Program-made: the position numbers and the translations under genes
Assembly (NCBI RefSeq): GCF_006539185.1
Contig: NZ_BJMN01000002.1
Coordinates: 62,001-126,000 of the forward strand
Direction of reading: 5' to 3'
Origin: Streptomyces gardneri
GTDB lineage: Bacteria; Actinomycetota; Actinomycetes; Streptomycetales; Streptomycetaceae
Length of the DNA: 64,000 nt
Part shown: one piece after another, positions 48,117-57,204 of the stretch
Layout: each line of letters starts with the position of its first letter
Numbering within the stretch: the stretch's first letter is position 1
Notes under the pieces: model-generated
Database searches by the model: none
What the model saw: the letters and a program-made list of their open reading frames with translations, nothing else
What the model was told of the DNA's origin: nothing

Positions 48117-48920
48117 CTACGCCGAAGGGTGCGTCGGCACCGCGTCGACGAGCGCCGCCAGGGCCTTCCCGAGCGCCTGCGCTCCCGGTCCCGCCGGGCC
48201 GCCCGGCTCGCTCATGTAGACGTCACGGCGAATCTCGATCATGAGCGCGCCGACCCGCGGATCCTTGCCGTAGTACGACAGCGGTACGTACGTCCCGGCG
48301 AAGGGCGTGTCCGTCGCCAGGCCCCCGAACCCACCGAACGCCTCCCGCGCCGCGTCCAGCAGGGCCGGCGGCGTGTGGAAGGCGTCGGTGCCGAGGCAGA
48401 CGGGCGGGCGGGGCCCCTCGCCGTGCAGTTCGTACGGCAGCGGCCCGGTCGGGTACGAGTGGACGTCGACGATCACGGCCCGCCCCGTCGCCTCCAGGCG
48501 CCCCGCCACGGCGGCGGCCATGCCCTCGGCGTACGGCGTGAAGTACCTGTCGATCAGCGGCGTCGGGTCGAAGCCGGCGGGGCGGAGCGCGTCGCGGTGC
48601 GTGGTCCGCGTGTACACCGCGCCCATCCCGACGGCCAGCATCTCCTCGCGCTCGTCGGGGAACCGCTCGGGGTCCACGACCAGCCGCGACAGGCGGTTGA
48701 CGAACCGCCAGGGGGTCGCTCCGGCGGTGGCCGCGGCCACGGCCGCGATCTCCGCGGTGTGGGCGTCGGTGATGTGGTCCAGCTCGCGGTCCAGTTCCCC
48801 GTCGCCGAGCAGGATGCCCTCGCGCACGTCCGGGGGTATCACCCGTGAGGAGTGCGGGACATGGAGGAGGACGGGGGAGTCCGGGGCGCCGGCGAGGACG
48901 TCGTACGAACGTGAGGTCAT
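48117..48920 (-). CDS. N-formylglutamate amidohydrolase family protein
   Basis: A 267-residue zinc-dependent amidohydrolase (FGase/HutG2 family). Motifs: VLLHVPHSSRVIPPDVRE with the first zinc histidine region, HITDAHTAEIAA, FVNRLSRLVVDPERF, AVIVDVHSYPTGPLPYE, and ALMIEIRRDVYM with the glutamate. ATG 48920 has AAGGGTGAG upstream. It hydrolyses N-formylglutamate to glutamate and formate in histidine breakdown. Other hut genes are not adjacent, so a different formyl- or acyl-amino-acid substrate is possible. Confidence 0.87.
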   Translation of the reverse strand: MTSRSYDVLAGAPDSPVLLHVPHSSRVIPPDVREGILLGDGELDRELDHITDAHTAEIAAVAAATAGATPWRFVNRLSRLVVDPERFPDEREEMLAVGMGAVYTRTTHRDALRPAGFDPTPLIDRYFTPYAEGMAAAVAGRLEATGRAVIVDVHSYPTGPLPYELHGEGPRPPVCLGTDAFHTPPALLDAAREAFGGFGGLATDTPFAGTYVPLSYYGKDPRVGALMIEIRRDVYMSEPGGPAGPGAQALGKALAALVDAVPTHPSA

Positions 48921-48978
48921 CGGCTCACCCTTGCACAGCCCGTGCCCGCCCTGTGCGCGCTCGTGGGCGCGGCGCCGG

Positions 48979-49407
48979 TCACCGGCGGTCGACCGCCACC
49001 GTCGCATGGACGGTCTTGCCGTCCGGGCCCGCGTCCACGGTCACCTCGCGGCACAGCCGGAGCACGATCGGCCAGCCGTAGCCCCCGGGGCGCAGCCCCT
49101 CACGGCGCTGGTACAGCGGGGCCTCCCCGCTGGCGTCGGACACGGACACCGTCACCCGGTCACGTCCGATTCCGATCCCGAAGCCCGTGACACCGCCCGC
49201 GTGCCGGAGCGCGTTCGTGACCAGCTCCGAGGTGACGAGCAGCAGGTCGTCGACCTGGGAGGGTCGCAGGGGGCCGAGCGCCGCGAGGGTGTGTCGCACG
49301 AGCTGTCGCGCCTGGGCCGGGGCGCGGACCGGGGGCGTACCGGCGTTTCCGGCGCCGTGAGGGTCCGTCCCGGGGGCCCGGGACCGGGTGTCGCTCCAGG
49401 TCTTCAT
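48979..49407 (-). CDS. RsbW-like ATP-binding protein (anti-sigma factor type)
   Basis: A 142-residue protein of the HATPase_c fold used by anti-sigma serine kinases. N-box LLLVTSELVTNALRHAGG, then VSVSDASGEAPLYQRREG and GGYGWPIVLRLCREVTVD for the ATP-lid region. A poorly ordered 40-residue N-terminal tail precedes it. ATG 49407 has GAAAGGGAT upstream. It is divergent from a SigB/F-type sigma gene across a 217-base region, which suggests a functional pair, although this large Streptomyces family also acts on other partners. Confidence 0.82.
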   Translation of the reverse strand: MKTWSDTRSRAPGTDPHGAGNAGTPPVRAPAQARQLVRHTLAALGPLRPSQVDDLLLVTSELVTNALRHAGGVTGFGIGIGRDRVTVSVSDASGEAPLYQRREGLRPGGYGWPIVLRLCREVTVDAGPDGKTVHATVAVDRR

Positions 49408-49624
49408 CGCGGATCCCTTTCTTCCTGTTCCTGGCCGGTTCCTCGGCAAGTGTTGGGTTTCGTCTGCCCGTTCGATCCGGGGTGATGTGTCCCTCAGGGC
49501 GGAATCTTCCGGGTGGAAACTTCCGGGCGGAACCGGTCGGGATCGGACGAGGAGTGCCTTCGGGAAGCGGGGGTACGAGAACCGGGACCGCTGAACGGAC
49601 CGCGAGTCAGAGGAGGTTGTCCCC

Positions 49625-50497
49625 GTGCGGACCGATCCGGCCGAGGCGACGACGACGTATGCGACGAACGGCGTGGGCGAGGACCTGCCCTTTCCCGAGG
49701 TGCCGCACGAGGTACCACCCCGGGACGCACGCGCCCTGTCGAAGGTGTTCTTCCGTGAACTGGCGGCGCGGGAGGAGGGCACCGCGGGCCACCAGTACGT
49801 CCGGAACACGCTCATCGAGATGAACATGTCACTGGTGGTGTACGCGGCGGGCCGCTTCCGAACGGGCGGCCCCGAGCGGGAGGACATCCTCCAGGTCGGC
49901 ATGGTCGGTCTCATCAAGGCGATCGACCGCTTCGACCTGTCGCGCGAGGTGGAGTTCACCACCTTCGCCGTGCCGTACATCGTGGGTGAGATCAAGCGCT
50001 TCTTCCGCGACACCACCTGGGCCGTGCACGTCCCGCGCCGGCTCCAGGAGGCGCGGGTGGAGCTGGCCAAGGCGACCGAGGAGCTGAGCTCACGGCTCGG
50101 CCGGGCCCCGCGCATCGCGGAGCTGGCGCCGGCCATGGACCTGTCCGAGGACGAGGTGATCGAGGCCCAGGTCGCCGCCAACGGCTACCACTCCACGTCT
50201 CTGGACGCCACGTTCGCCGGCGGCCACGGCGAGGACGAGGACGCGGCCCTGGCCGACCTCATCGGCGAGGAGGACCCGGCGCTCGCGCTCTTCGAGGAGT
50301 TCCACACCCTCGCCCCGCTCCTGGAGGCCCTCCCGTCCCGCGACCGGCTGCTGCTGCACCTGCGCTTCGTGGAGGAGCTCACCCAGACGCAGATCGGTGA
50401 GCGGCTCGGCGTCTCCCAGATGCACGTCTCACGGCTGCTCGCCCGGAGCCTCGACCGGTTGCGGGACGGCATGATCGAGCAGGGCGGTGAGGGCTGA
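49625..50497 (+). CDS. RNA polymerase sigma factor, SigB/SigF/SigG family
   Basis: A 290-residue group 3 sigma factor for stress or development. Region 1.2/2: NTLIEMNMSLVVYAAGRFRT, EDILQVGMVGLIKAIDRFDL, and -10 recognition block EFTTFAVPYIVGEIKRFFRD with TTWAVHVPRRLQE. Region 3: RAPRIAELAPAMDLSEDEV. Region 4: RFVEELTQTQIGERLGVSQM and HVSRLLARSL for -35 binding. GTG 49625 has GAGGAGG upstream. Upstream at 49457-49483, GTTT, 18 bases, then GGGGT loosely resembles a SigB/F-type promoter, so autoregulation is possible. Three GAGGGCT repeats cover its stop codon. Confidence 0.94.
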   Translation: MRTDPAEATTTYATNGVGEDLPFPEVPHEVPPRDARALSKVFFRELAAREEGTAGHQYVRNTLIEMNMSLVVYAAGRFRTGGPEREDILQVGMVGLIKAIDRFDLSREVEFTTFAVPYIVGEIKRFFRDTTWAVHVPRRLQEARVELAKATEELSSRLGRAPRIAELAPAMDLSEDEVIEAQVAANGYHSTSLDATFAGGHGEDEDAALADLIGEEDPALALFEEFHTLAPLLEALPSRDRLLLHLRFVEELTQTQIGERLGVSQMHVSRLLARSLDRLRDGMIEQGGEG

Positions 50498-50509
50498 GGG
50501 CTGAGGGCT
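50489..50509 (+). repeat. three tandem copies of GAGGGCT
   Basis: GAGGGCT is repeated three times exactly, beginning in the last codons of the sigma gene and containing its stop. Copy-number change would affect only the end of the gene or the short gap to the converging ATPase gene. Confidence 0.8.
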
Positions 50510-50534
50510 GAAGGACGGTCCGGGTCCGGTGATC

Positions 50535-51314
50535 TCAGCGGACCGAGCCGAGGAACGCGCGGGTGCGCTCCTCGGCGGGCGCGTCCAGGAGCGCGTCCGC
50601 CGGTCCCGACTCGACGATCCGGCCGCGGTCGAACATCAGGATCCGGTCCGAGACGTCCCGCGCGAAGCCCATCTCGTGCGTCACGCACAGCAGGGTGATG
50701 TCGGTCCGGCGGGCGACGTCCCGCAGCACGTCGAGCACCTCCGCCACCAGCTCCGGGTCCAGCGCGGACGTCACCTCGTCCAGGAGCAGGATCTCGGGGC
50801 GCATCGCGAGCGCGCGGGCGATGGCCACCCGCTGCTGCTGGCCGCCGGAGAGCCGGGTCGGCCGCGCGTCGACCTTGTCGGCGAGCCCGACCAGGTCGAG
50901 CAGGTCCCGCGCGTGCTGCGCGGCCTCGTCCCTGCTCTCGCCGAGGACGTGCACGGGCGCCTCGACGACGTTGTCGAGGACGCTCATGTGCGGGAAGAGG
51001 TTGAACTGCTGGAAGACCATGCCGATCCGCCGCCGTCGCCCGGCCAGATGGCGTTCGCTCGCCGGCACCAGCTTCCCCGGCGTTCGGCCCGGCATGTGGG
51101 AGAAGGGCTGTCCGGCCACGTGGATGACTCCGTCCGTGACCCGTTCCAACGTCATGAGCAGGCGGAGGATCGTGGTCTTCCCGGAGCCGCTCGGGCCGAT
51201 GAGGGTCACCCGCTCCCCGCGGGCGACCTCCAGGTCGAGGCCGTCGAGCACGGTGTGGTCGCCGTACCGCTTCGTGACGCGGTCGAAGCGGACCGCCGGG
51301 TCCTCAGTGGGCAA
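50535..51314 (-). CDS. ehuA: ectoine/hydroxyectoine ABC transporter ATPase EhuA
   Basis: A 259-residue polar-amino-acid type ATPase. Walker A IGPSGSGKTT, Q-loop MVFQQFNLFPHMSV, signature LSGGQQQRVAIARAL, Walker B ILLLDEVTSALDP, H-loop CVTHEMGFAR. TTG 51314 is the start, with GGAGG 7 bases upstream, overlapping the permease stop by 11 bases. It is the last gene of the ectABCD-ehuBCDA run, which is why an ectoine substrate is assigned. Confidence 0.9.
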   Translation of the reverse strand: MPTEDPAVRFDRVTKRYGDHTVLDGLDLEVARGERVTLIGPSGSGKTTILRLLMTLERVTDGVIHVAGQPFSHMPGRTPGKLVPASERHLAGRRRRIGMVFQQFNLFPHMSVLDNVVEAPVHVLGESRDEAAQHARDLLDLVGLADKVDARPTRLSGGQQQRVAIARALAMRPEILLLDEVTSALDPELVAEVLDVLRDVARRTDITLLCVTHEMGFARDVSDRILMFDRGRIVESGPADALLDAPAEERTRAFLGSVR

Positions 51315-51939
51315 GGCGTGCCTCCAGTCGTCGTAGCAGCGCGGACGTCGGCCAGCTCGCGAGCAGGAACACCGCGGCGGCCAGGGTGAAGCTCTCCAGA
51401 TAGGCGAAGTGGGTGCTGCCGTACGTGTTCGCCTCGTGGACCATCTCGTGCACCGTGATCACCGACAGCAGCGGCGTCTCCTTGAACATGGACACCGCGT
51501 AGTTCCCCAGCGGCGGCAGCACGTTGCGTACGGCCTGCGGCAGCACCACCGCCCGCCACACCCGCCGGCGCGGCAGCGACAGGGCCGTACAGGCCTCCCA
51601 CTGCCCCTTCGGTACGGCGTCGATGCCCGTCCGGTACACCTCGGAGAGGTACGTGGCGTAGTGCACGCCCAGGACCAGCACACCGAGCACCGGCGCGTCG
51701 AGGCCCGGCACCAGTACCCAGGCCGCGAACAGCTGCACCAGGAGCGGGGTCGAGCGGACGAACCCGGCCGCCCCGCGCACCGGCAGGGCCAGCCAGGCCG
51801 GACCGGCGCGCTGGGCGAGGGCGAGCGCGAGACCCAGCACCGCCGCGAGGGCGAAGGCCAGCACGGTCGCGACCAGGGTGACGCCGAACCCCTCCAGAAC
51901 GGTCGGCAGAGCGGCCAGGGCCGCCTCCCCGTCCCACAT
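51304..51939 (-). CDS. ehuD: ectoine/hydroxyectoine ABC permease EhuD
   Basis: A 211-residue HisM-type permease with about five membrane segments. The conserved loop is EACTALSLPRRRVWRAVVLP, then ETPLLSVITVHEMVHEANT. ATG 51939 is preferred to the GTG one codon earlier because AGGAGG then lies at normal spacing; it overlaps the EhuC stop by one base. It forms a heterodimer with EhuC. Confidence 0.9.
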   Translation of the reverse strand: MWDGEAALAALPTVLEGFGVTLVATVLAFALAAVLGLALALAQRAGPAWLALPVRGAAGFVRSTPLLVQLFAAWVLVPGLDAPVLGVLVLGVHYATYLSEVYRTGIDAVPKGQWEACTALSLPRRRVWRAVVLPQAVRNVLPPLGNYAVSMFKETPLLSVITVHEMVHEANTYGSTHFAYLESFTLAAAVFLLASWPTSALLRRLEARLAH

Positions 51940-52613
51940 CACACGCCTCCTTCCTGCCCGGCACGGGCCTTCGCGGCCCGCTCCAGGGCGTTCATGCCGA
52001 GGCTCAGCACGACGGCCAGGCCGAAGTAAAGCCCCAGGAGCAGCAGGTACGAGGCGGCCGTCGCCCCCGTCGACGAGCGCAGCTGGTCGATCTGGAAGGT
52101 CAGGTCGGGGACCGTGACCAGGGAGAGCAGCGGCGTCGCCTTCAGCAGCTGGACGAGCAGGTTCTTGAACGGCGCGACCATCAGGGCGTGCGCCTGCGGC
52201 AGCACGACCCGGCGCAGCCGCAGTGCCGGGCCCATGCCCAGCGCGATCGCCGCCTCGGTCTGGGCTCGGGGCACCGCGGCGACCGCGCCCCGCACCACCT
52301 CGGAGCCGTACGCCCCGAAGTTGAGGCCGAGCGCGAGCACGCCGCAGGCCAGCGGCTCCAGCCGGAACCCGAGCATCGGCAGCGCGAAGAACAGCCAGAA
52401 GAGCTGCACGTACAGCGAGGTTCCGCGGAAGAACTCGACGACGAGCCGGGCCGCTCCGCGCACCGGCGGCCGCGCCGACCGGGACAGCAGGCCGAGGGCG
52501 TACGCGAGGACCAGGGCGAGCGCGGCGCCGAGCACCGTGGCCTCGACCGTGACGAGCAGTCCGTCGGCGAGCCGGGGCACCGCCCGGCTGAGTTCGGGGA
52601 GGAAGTCAGCCAT
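51939..52613 (-). CDS. ehuC: ectoine/hydroxyectoine ABC permease EhuC
   Basis: A 224-residue HisQ-type permease. Membrane segments flank VEFFRGTSLYVQLFWLFFAL and the ATPase-contact loop EAAIALGMGPALRLRRVVLP; KATPLLSLVTVPDLTFQIDQ is the typical end block. ATG 52613 lies 12 bases after the EhuB stop with GGGGCGGCCGGC between, a weak ribosome binding site, so coupling is likely. Confidence 0.9.
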   Translation of the reverse strand: MADFLPELSRAVPRLADGLLVTVEATVLGAALALVLAYALGLLSRSARPPVRGAARLVVEFFRGTSLYVQLFWLFFALPMLGFRLEPLACGVLALGLNFGAYGSEVVRGAVAAVPRAQTEAAIALGMGPALRLRRVVLPQAHALMVAPFKNLLVQLLKATPLLSLVTVPDLTFQIDQLRSSTGATAASYLLLLGLYFGLAVVLSLGMNALERAAKARAGQEGGV

Positions 52614-52625
52614 GCCGGCCGCCCC

Positions 52626-53543
52626 TCACCCTGTGCACAGGTCGGCGGTCCGCAGGGAACGGGGAGGCACCTCGCGCGTGGTGAAGCCGTAGTGCCCGAT
52701 CAGCTCCACGAACCGGTCCGGGGACCCGGTGATCTTCCGGAGCTCGGTGTCGAAGGCATCCCGCAGCCCGGTCGCCCCCGGCCGGAACACGGCCCCTCCC
52801 GCGCCGAGTTGCCGTACGCCGTCGACCACCGGGACGAACGGCTCGGCCACCTCGACCGAGGCGCCCCGGTTCGTCCGCGCGAGCCAGCGCAGGGAGATGG
52901 CGGTCAGCGCGAAGGCGTCGATCCGGCCGGCCAGGAGGGCGTCGAGCCCGTCCTGCTGCTTGGCCAGCGTCTTCACCGACCCTTCCGGGACCCCCGCCGC
53001 CTTCGCGAAGGACGCCTCCACGGCGGCGGTCAGCACGCCGACGGTTGCGCCCTTCGCCGCGCAGGACGCGAGGTCGTCGAGTCCCTTCGGATTGCCCGCG
53101 CGGACCATCAGGGCGGTGGGGGAGACGAACTCCGGCTCGGAGAAGATCACCTTGGCGCAGCGCTCGGGCGTGATCGACATGCCCGCGCTCACCACGTCGA
53201 ACCGGTCGGCCAGGAGCCCGGGGATCAGCGCCCCGAACTCGGCCAGCGTCGGGCGCAGTTCGCGTACCCCGAGGGCCGTGAAGATCTCGCGGTGGAGCGT
53301 CGGGGCCTCGCCGGCGAGCTCGGCGCCGTCCTGGAAGCCGTACGGCGCCTCGCCGGCGAACCCCACCCGCACGAAGCCCTGTTTCCGCAGCCTCGCCAGG
53401 AGCGCGCCGTCGTCCTCGGGCGCCCCCGTCCCCACCTGGGTGCGGGTGCACGCCGCCAGGAGGCCGGGCGTCAGGGCGAGTCCGCCCAGGAGCGCCGTTC
53501 TGCCGAGGAAGCGCCGGCGGTCGAGGGGCGCGGGGCCGGTCAT
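52626..53543 (-). CDS. ehuB: ectoine/hydroxyectoine-binding protein EhuB
   Basis: A 305-residue solute-binding protein of the polar-amino-acid type (family 3). Its Tat-like signal LDRRRFLGRTALLGG is followed by a lipobox LLAAC, so it is probably a Tat-exported lipoprotein. Typical blocks: KQGFVRVGFAGEAPYGFQDG, LADRFDVVSAGMSITPERCA, FAVSEPEFV-like VIFSEPEFVSPTALMV, and LLAGRIDAFALTAISLRWLA. ATG 53543 overlaps the ectD stop (ATGA), tying uptake to synthesis in one transcript. Confidence 0.92.
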   Translation of the reverse strand: MTGPAPLDRRRFLGRTALLGGLALTPGLLAACTRTQVGTGAPEDDGALLARLRKQGFVRVGFAGEAPYGFQDGAELAGEAPTLHREIFTALGVRELRPTLAEFGALIPGLLADRFDVVSAGMSITPERCAKVIFSEPEFVSPTALMVRAGNPKGLDDLASCAAKGATVGVLTAAVEASFAKAAGVPEGSVKTLAKQQDGLDALLAGRIDAFALTAISLRWLARTNRGASVEVAEPFVPVVDGVRQLGAGGAVFRPGATGLRDAFDTELRKITGSPDRFVELIGHYGFTTREVPPRSLRTADLCTG

Positions 53544-54436
53544 GACCGGCCCCCGGGGCGTGCGGCGACGAAGGAGGGCCGCCGGACCGGGGCGGCGAAG
53601 GGCGCCTCGGGCTGGTTCTCGACGCTGTTGAAGACGAGGAACACATTGCTCCGGGGGTACGGGGTGATGTTGTCGCCCGAGCCGTGCAGGGCGTTGCAGT
53701 CGAACCAGGTGGCCGAGCCCGCCGGACCGGTGAAGTGGCGGATGCCGCAGGCGTCGGCGAAGGTCGTCAGAGCCTCGTGGGACGGGGTGCCGGCGTCCTG
53801 CATCCGGAGCGACTGCTTGTAGTTGTCCTGGGGCGTGGCACCGGCGCAGCCGAGGAAGGTGCGATGCGAGCCCGGCATGATCATCAGACTGCCGTTGGTG
53901 GTGTGGTTCGCCGTGAGCGCGATCGACACCGAGACGGTCCGCATCCTCGGCAGGCCGTCCTCCGCGTGCCAGGTCTCGAAGTCGGAGTGCCAGTAGAAGC
54001 CGCTGGCACCGAAGCCGGGCTTCACGTTGACCCGCGACTGGTGGACGTAGACGTCGGAGCCGAGGATCTGGCGGGCGCGGCCGACGACCCGGGGGTCCTC
54101 GGCCAGCCGGCCGAAGACCTTGCTGAGCCGGTGCACCTCGAAGACGGACCGGATCTCCTGGGAGCGGGGCTCGACGATCGCGCGCTCGTCCGCCCGCACG
54201 GCGGGGTCGGTGACGAGCCGGTCCAGCTCCGCCCGGAGCTCGTCGACCTCGGCCGGGGTGACGAGCTCGTCCACCGTGACGAAGCCGTCGCGGTCGTACT
54301 CCGCCAGTTCACGGGCCCAGAAGGGGCCCGCCGTGCCGGGCTCGGACCACACGACGGGGTCCTTGCGGCCGATCAGTTCCTCCTTGGGGCCACGGGTGGG
54401 GTAGAGGTCGACGGGGCGGGTGGGTGCGGAGGCCAT
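53540..54436 (-). CDS. ectD: ectoine 5-hydroxylase EctD
   Basis: A 298-residue Fe(II)/2-oxoglutarate dioxygenase converting ectoine to 5-hydroxyectoine. Signature F-x-W-HSDFETWHAEDGLP carries the first iron ligands (H and D), and ATWFDCNALHGSGDNITPYP the second histidine. RSVFEVHRLSKVFGRLAEDP and SLMIMPGSHRTFLGC also match EctD. ATG 54436 lies 64 bases after ectC. Hydroxyectoine is a heat and drought protectant in Streptomyces. Confidence 0.97.
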   Translation of the reverse strand: MASAPTRPVDLYPTRGPKEELIGRKDPVVWSEPGTAGPFWARELAEYDRDGFVTVDELVTPAEVDELRAELDRLVTDPAVRADERAIVEPRSQEIRSVFEVHRLSKVFGRLAEDPRVVGRARQILGSDVYVHQSRVNVKPGFGASGFYWHSDFETWHAEDGLPRMRTVSVSIALTANHTTNGSLMIMPGSHRTFLGCAGATPQDNYKQSLRMQDAGTPSHEALTTFADACGIRHFTGPAGSATWFDCNALHGSGDNITPYPRSNVFLVFNSVENQPEAPFAAPVRRPSFVAARPGGRS

Positions 54437-54500
54437 GAGGGAGCGTGCCGCCTTTCTCTCGGGGGTGCGTACGGATCTCGTGTGGGGTTCGTGCCGTGGC

Positions 54501-54920
54501 TCAGACGTCGTCCCCGGCGGCCCGGCCGGGCTCGGTGAGCAGGGGGTAGACGCCGTTCTCGTCGTGGTCCTCGCGGCCCGTGACGGGCGGGTTGAAGACG
54601 CACAGGCAGCGGAAGTCCCGCTTGACCTTGAGGGTGTGGCGTTCGTGGCCGTCGAGCAGGTACATCGTTCCGGGCACGATCGTGTACGAGCGGCCCGTCT
54701 CCAGGTCGGTGAGCTCGGCCTCGCCGGCCGTGCACACGACGGCCTCGACGTGGTGCGCGTACCACATGGAGGTCTCGGTGCCTGCGTACAGCACCGTCTC
54801 GTGGAGGGAGAAGCCGACCCGCTCGCGGGCCAGGACGATGCGCTTGCTCTCCCAGGTGCCCGACGCGGCCCTCACATGCCGCTCGGTGTTCTCCAGCTCG
54901 TCGAAGGAACGGACGATCAT
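54501..54920 (-). CDS. ectC: L-ectoine synthase EctC
   Basis: A 139-residue cupin-fold cyclase that closes N-gamma-acetyl-diaminobutyrate to ectoine. It has [40 protein letters not shown] with the metal ligands, [16 protein letters not shown] and [20 protein letters not shown], all diagnostic of EctC. ATG 54920 has AAGGCGAC upstream. Normal length for the family. Confidence 0.98.
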   Translation of the reverse strand: MIVRSFDELENTERHVRAASGTWESKRIVLARERVGFSLHETVLYAGTETSMWYAHHVEAVVCTAGEAELTDLETGRSYTIVPGTMYLLDGHERHTLKVKRDFRCLCVFNPPVTGREDHDENGVYPLLTEPGRAAGDDV

Positions 54921-54970
54921 GGGGTGTCGCCTTTCGGGTACGTCTGTTGCCGGTGGATGTGCGGCGAGGG

Positions 54971-56257
54971 TCAGGCCGTGTGACGGACGGAGCGGGCCAG
55001 GATGCCGAGGCCCTCGTCGAGTTCGTCGTCCGTCACGGTCAGCGGCGGCAGGAGTTTGACGACCTCGCCGCGCGGCCCCGAGGTCTCCACGAGCAGGCCG
55101 GTCTCGAAGGCGCGTCGGCACACCGCGTCGGCGCGCTCCCCGTCCTTGAACTCCAGGCCCCACACCAGCCCGCGGCCCCGGACCGAGAGGCCGGTGCGCT
55201 CGTCGCCCGCGCACAGGTCGAGGAGCGCGCGCTCGACCCGGTCGGCACGGCCCAGGGTGCGCTCGCGCAGGGCGCTGTCGCGCCAGTAGGCGTCGAGCGC
55301 GGCCGTGGCGGTGACGAAGGCGGGGTTGTTGCCGCGGAAGGTGCCGTTGTGCTCGCCGGGCTGCCACACGTCGAGCTCGGGCCGGAAGAGGCAGAGCGCC
55401 ATGGGCAGGCCGTAGCCGCTGATGGACTTGGACAGGGTGACGATGTCGGGCGTGATGCCCGCCTCCTCGAAGGAGAAGAAGTCGCCGGTGCGCCCGCAGC
55501 CCATCTGGATGTCGTCCGCGATGAGGAGCATGTCGTGCCGGCGGCAGAGCTCCGCGAGCGCGCGCAGCCACTCGGCCCGGGCGACGTTGATACCGCCTTC
55601 CCCCTGGACGGTCTCGACGATCACGGCCGCCGGGTGGTCGAGGCCGGAGCCGGCGTCGTCCAGGAGCCGCTCGAACCAGAGGAAGTCGGGGAGGTGCCCG
55701 TCGAGGTAGTCGTCGAAGGGCATGCGGATGGCGTGGTGGAGGGGGACGCCCGCACCGGCGCGCTTGGCGGCGTTGCCGGTGACGGCGAGCGAGCCGAGCG
55801 ACATCCCGTGGAAGGCGTTGGTGAAGGAGACGACCGTCTGTCGCCCGGTGACCTTCCGGGCGAGCTTCAGCGCGGCCTCCACGGCGTTGGTGCCCGTGGG
55901 GCCGGGGAACATCACCTTGTAGGGCAGGCCGCGGGGCTCCAGGACCGTGGAGTGGAAGGTCTCCAGGAAGTCCCGTTTGGCGGTCGTCGACATGTCGAGA
56001 CCGTGGGTGATGCCGTCGTCGGCGAGATAGTCGAGGAGGGCCCGCTTGAGCGCCGGATTGTTGTGGCCGTAGTTCAGGGAGCCCGCGCCGGCGAAGAAGT
56101 CGAGGTACGGGCGCCCCTGCTCGTCGTACAGCCGGCTCCCGGTGGCGCGCGCGAAGACGACGGGCCAGGCGCGGCAGTAGCTGCGGACCTCCGATTCGAG
56201 GGTCTCGAAGACGGAGGGGGCGGCGATGTCGGTCGTGGCGATGTCGGTCAGGGTCAC
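54971..56257 (-). CDS. ectB: diaminobutyrate-2-oxoglutarate aminotransferase EctB
   Basis: A 428-residue class III PLP-dependent aminotransferase, first step of ectoine synthesis from aspartate semialdehyde. Blocks: [80 protein letters not shown] with the PLP-ring aspartate, and the lysine in [17 protein letters not shown] 56257 has GGAGAAGAGA upstream. It lies 70 bases after ectA. Confidence 0.97.
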   Translation of the reverse strand: MTLTDIATTDIAAPSVFETLESEVRSYCRAWPVVFARATGSRLYDEQGRPYLDFFAGAGSLNYGHNNPALKRALLDYLADDGITHGLDMSTTAKRDFLETFHSTVLEPRGLPYKVMFPGPTGTNAVEAALKLARKVTGRQTVVSFTNAFHGMSLGSLAVTGNAAKRAGAGVPLHHAIRMPFDDYLDGHLPDFLWFERLLDDAGSGLDHPAAVIVETVQGEGGINVARAEWLRALAELCRRHDMLLIADDIQMGCGRTGDFFSFEEAGITPDIVTLSKSISGYGLPMALCLFRPELDVWQPGEHNGTFRGNNPAFVTATAALDAYWRDSALRERTLGRADRVERALLDLCAGDERTGLSVRGRGLVWGLEFKDGERADAVCRRAFETGLLVETSGPRGEVVKLLPPLTVTDDELDEGLGILARSVRHTA

Positions 56258-56327
56258 GAAGTCTCTTCTCCAGAGTGGGGGATGGCGTACGCGAGCGCCG
56301 GGGCGTACGCGGGCGACGGTCGAGCGC

Positions 56328-56840
56328 TCAGGACGCCGGGGGACCGATCGGGCCGATGCGGTACAGCACCTCGGAGTCGTGGCCCGCCGCGGGGAAGGCG
56401 GCCGACGGGAAGAGGACCTCCCTCGTCACGTCCGCGCCCTGTCGGCGCGCGAAGGACCGGAACAGGCGGTCGGACGCCACGTTTCCCGGGGTGACGGTCG
56501 CCTCGACCCGGTCGATTCCGTGCTCGGTCGCCACACGTGCGGTCAGGGCGTCCAGCAGGGTTCCGGCTACCCCGCTTCCGCGGTGCGAACCCTCGACGGC
56601 GATCTGCCAGACGAAGAGGGTCTTCGGCGCGTCGGGCCGCAGGTAGCCGGTGACGAATCCGATCGGGCGCCCGGAGGTGTCACGGGCGACGGAGGTCGTG
56701 TCGGCGAAGTCGCGGCACCACAGCAGATAGCTGTACGGCGAGTTGAGGTCCAGTTCCCCCGAGCCGTGGGCGATCCGCCAGAGTTCGGCGCCGTCCGCGA
56801 TCGTCGGCGGTGTCGTGCGGGCAGTGGTCGCTGTGGTCAT
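56328..56840 (-). CDS. ectA: diaminobutyrate acetyltransferase EctA
   Basis: A 170-residue GNAT acetyltransferase making N-gamma-acetyl-diaminobutyrate. LDLNSPYSYLLWCRDFADTT is specific for EctA, IAVEGSHRGSGVAGTLLDAL is the acetyl-CoA motif, and VEATVTPGNVASDRLFRSFA follows. ATG 56840 aligns with known EctA N-termini, although no strong ribosome binding site precedes it. First gene of the ectABCD-ehuBCDA operon. Confidence 0.96.
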   Translation of the reverse strand: MTTATTARTTPPTIADGAELWRIAHGSGELDLNSPYSYLLWCRDFADTTSVARDTSGRPIGFVTGYLRPDAPKTLFVWQIAVEGSHRGSGVAGTLLDALTARVATEHGIDRVEATVTPGNVASDRLFRSFARRQGADVTREVLFPSAAFPAAGHDSEVLYRIGPIGPPAS

Positions 56841-57204
56841 GGGCGCCGAAGCTACCCAGTGGAAGTCGGAACTTCCTGGTCCGGAGGCCTTGTTCGAGAC
56901 AGGAGGAACATGATAGGTGCGCCGGAGGTCGGTGTGGCGGGAATGCATGCTTCGACGCACGGAAAACAGGGTGATAGTTGGGCAAAATCACCGTTTATAA
57001 CGGATGCGCAACGCCTCTTGTGCACCCCTGACGTATGCGCGAAGAGCGTGAGAAGATCCGGGATTTCGCGTTTGAAGCCGCCGGGAGCGGTCAGGTGTAC
57101 GGGTCGATCCGTGTGCGCCCCCGCGGTGAGCACCCCCGGAACGCGCAGGAGCCGGGCCGGTGTGACGAGCCCGGCCCGGCTCCGTTCGTTCGGTCGCGCT
57201 GGAC
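56841..57204. other. ect operon promoter region and endonuclease terminator
   Basis: A 364-base non-coding stretch. It must hold the ectA promoter at its left side and contains the endonuclease terminator at 57148-57183. It includes an AT-richer segment near 56980-57005 (AAAATCACCGTTTATAACGG), which may be promoter-related, but I cannot assign -35/-10 boxes with confidence. Confidence 0.45.
57148..57183 (-). terminator. hairpin terminator after endonuclease I gene
   Basis: GGAGCCGGGCCGG and its complement form a 13-bp stem with a 10-base loop, 22 bases beyond the leftward stop at 57205. Confidence 0.8.

Noticed and set aside
50498..50534. Possible terminator between the sigma gene and ehuA
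   Set aside because: Only short GGTCCGGGTCCGG repeats; no stable hairpin can be drawn with confidence.
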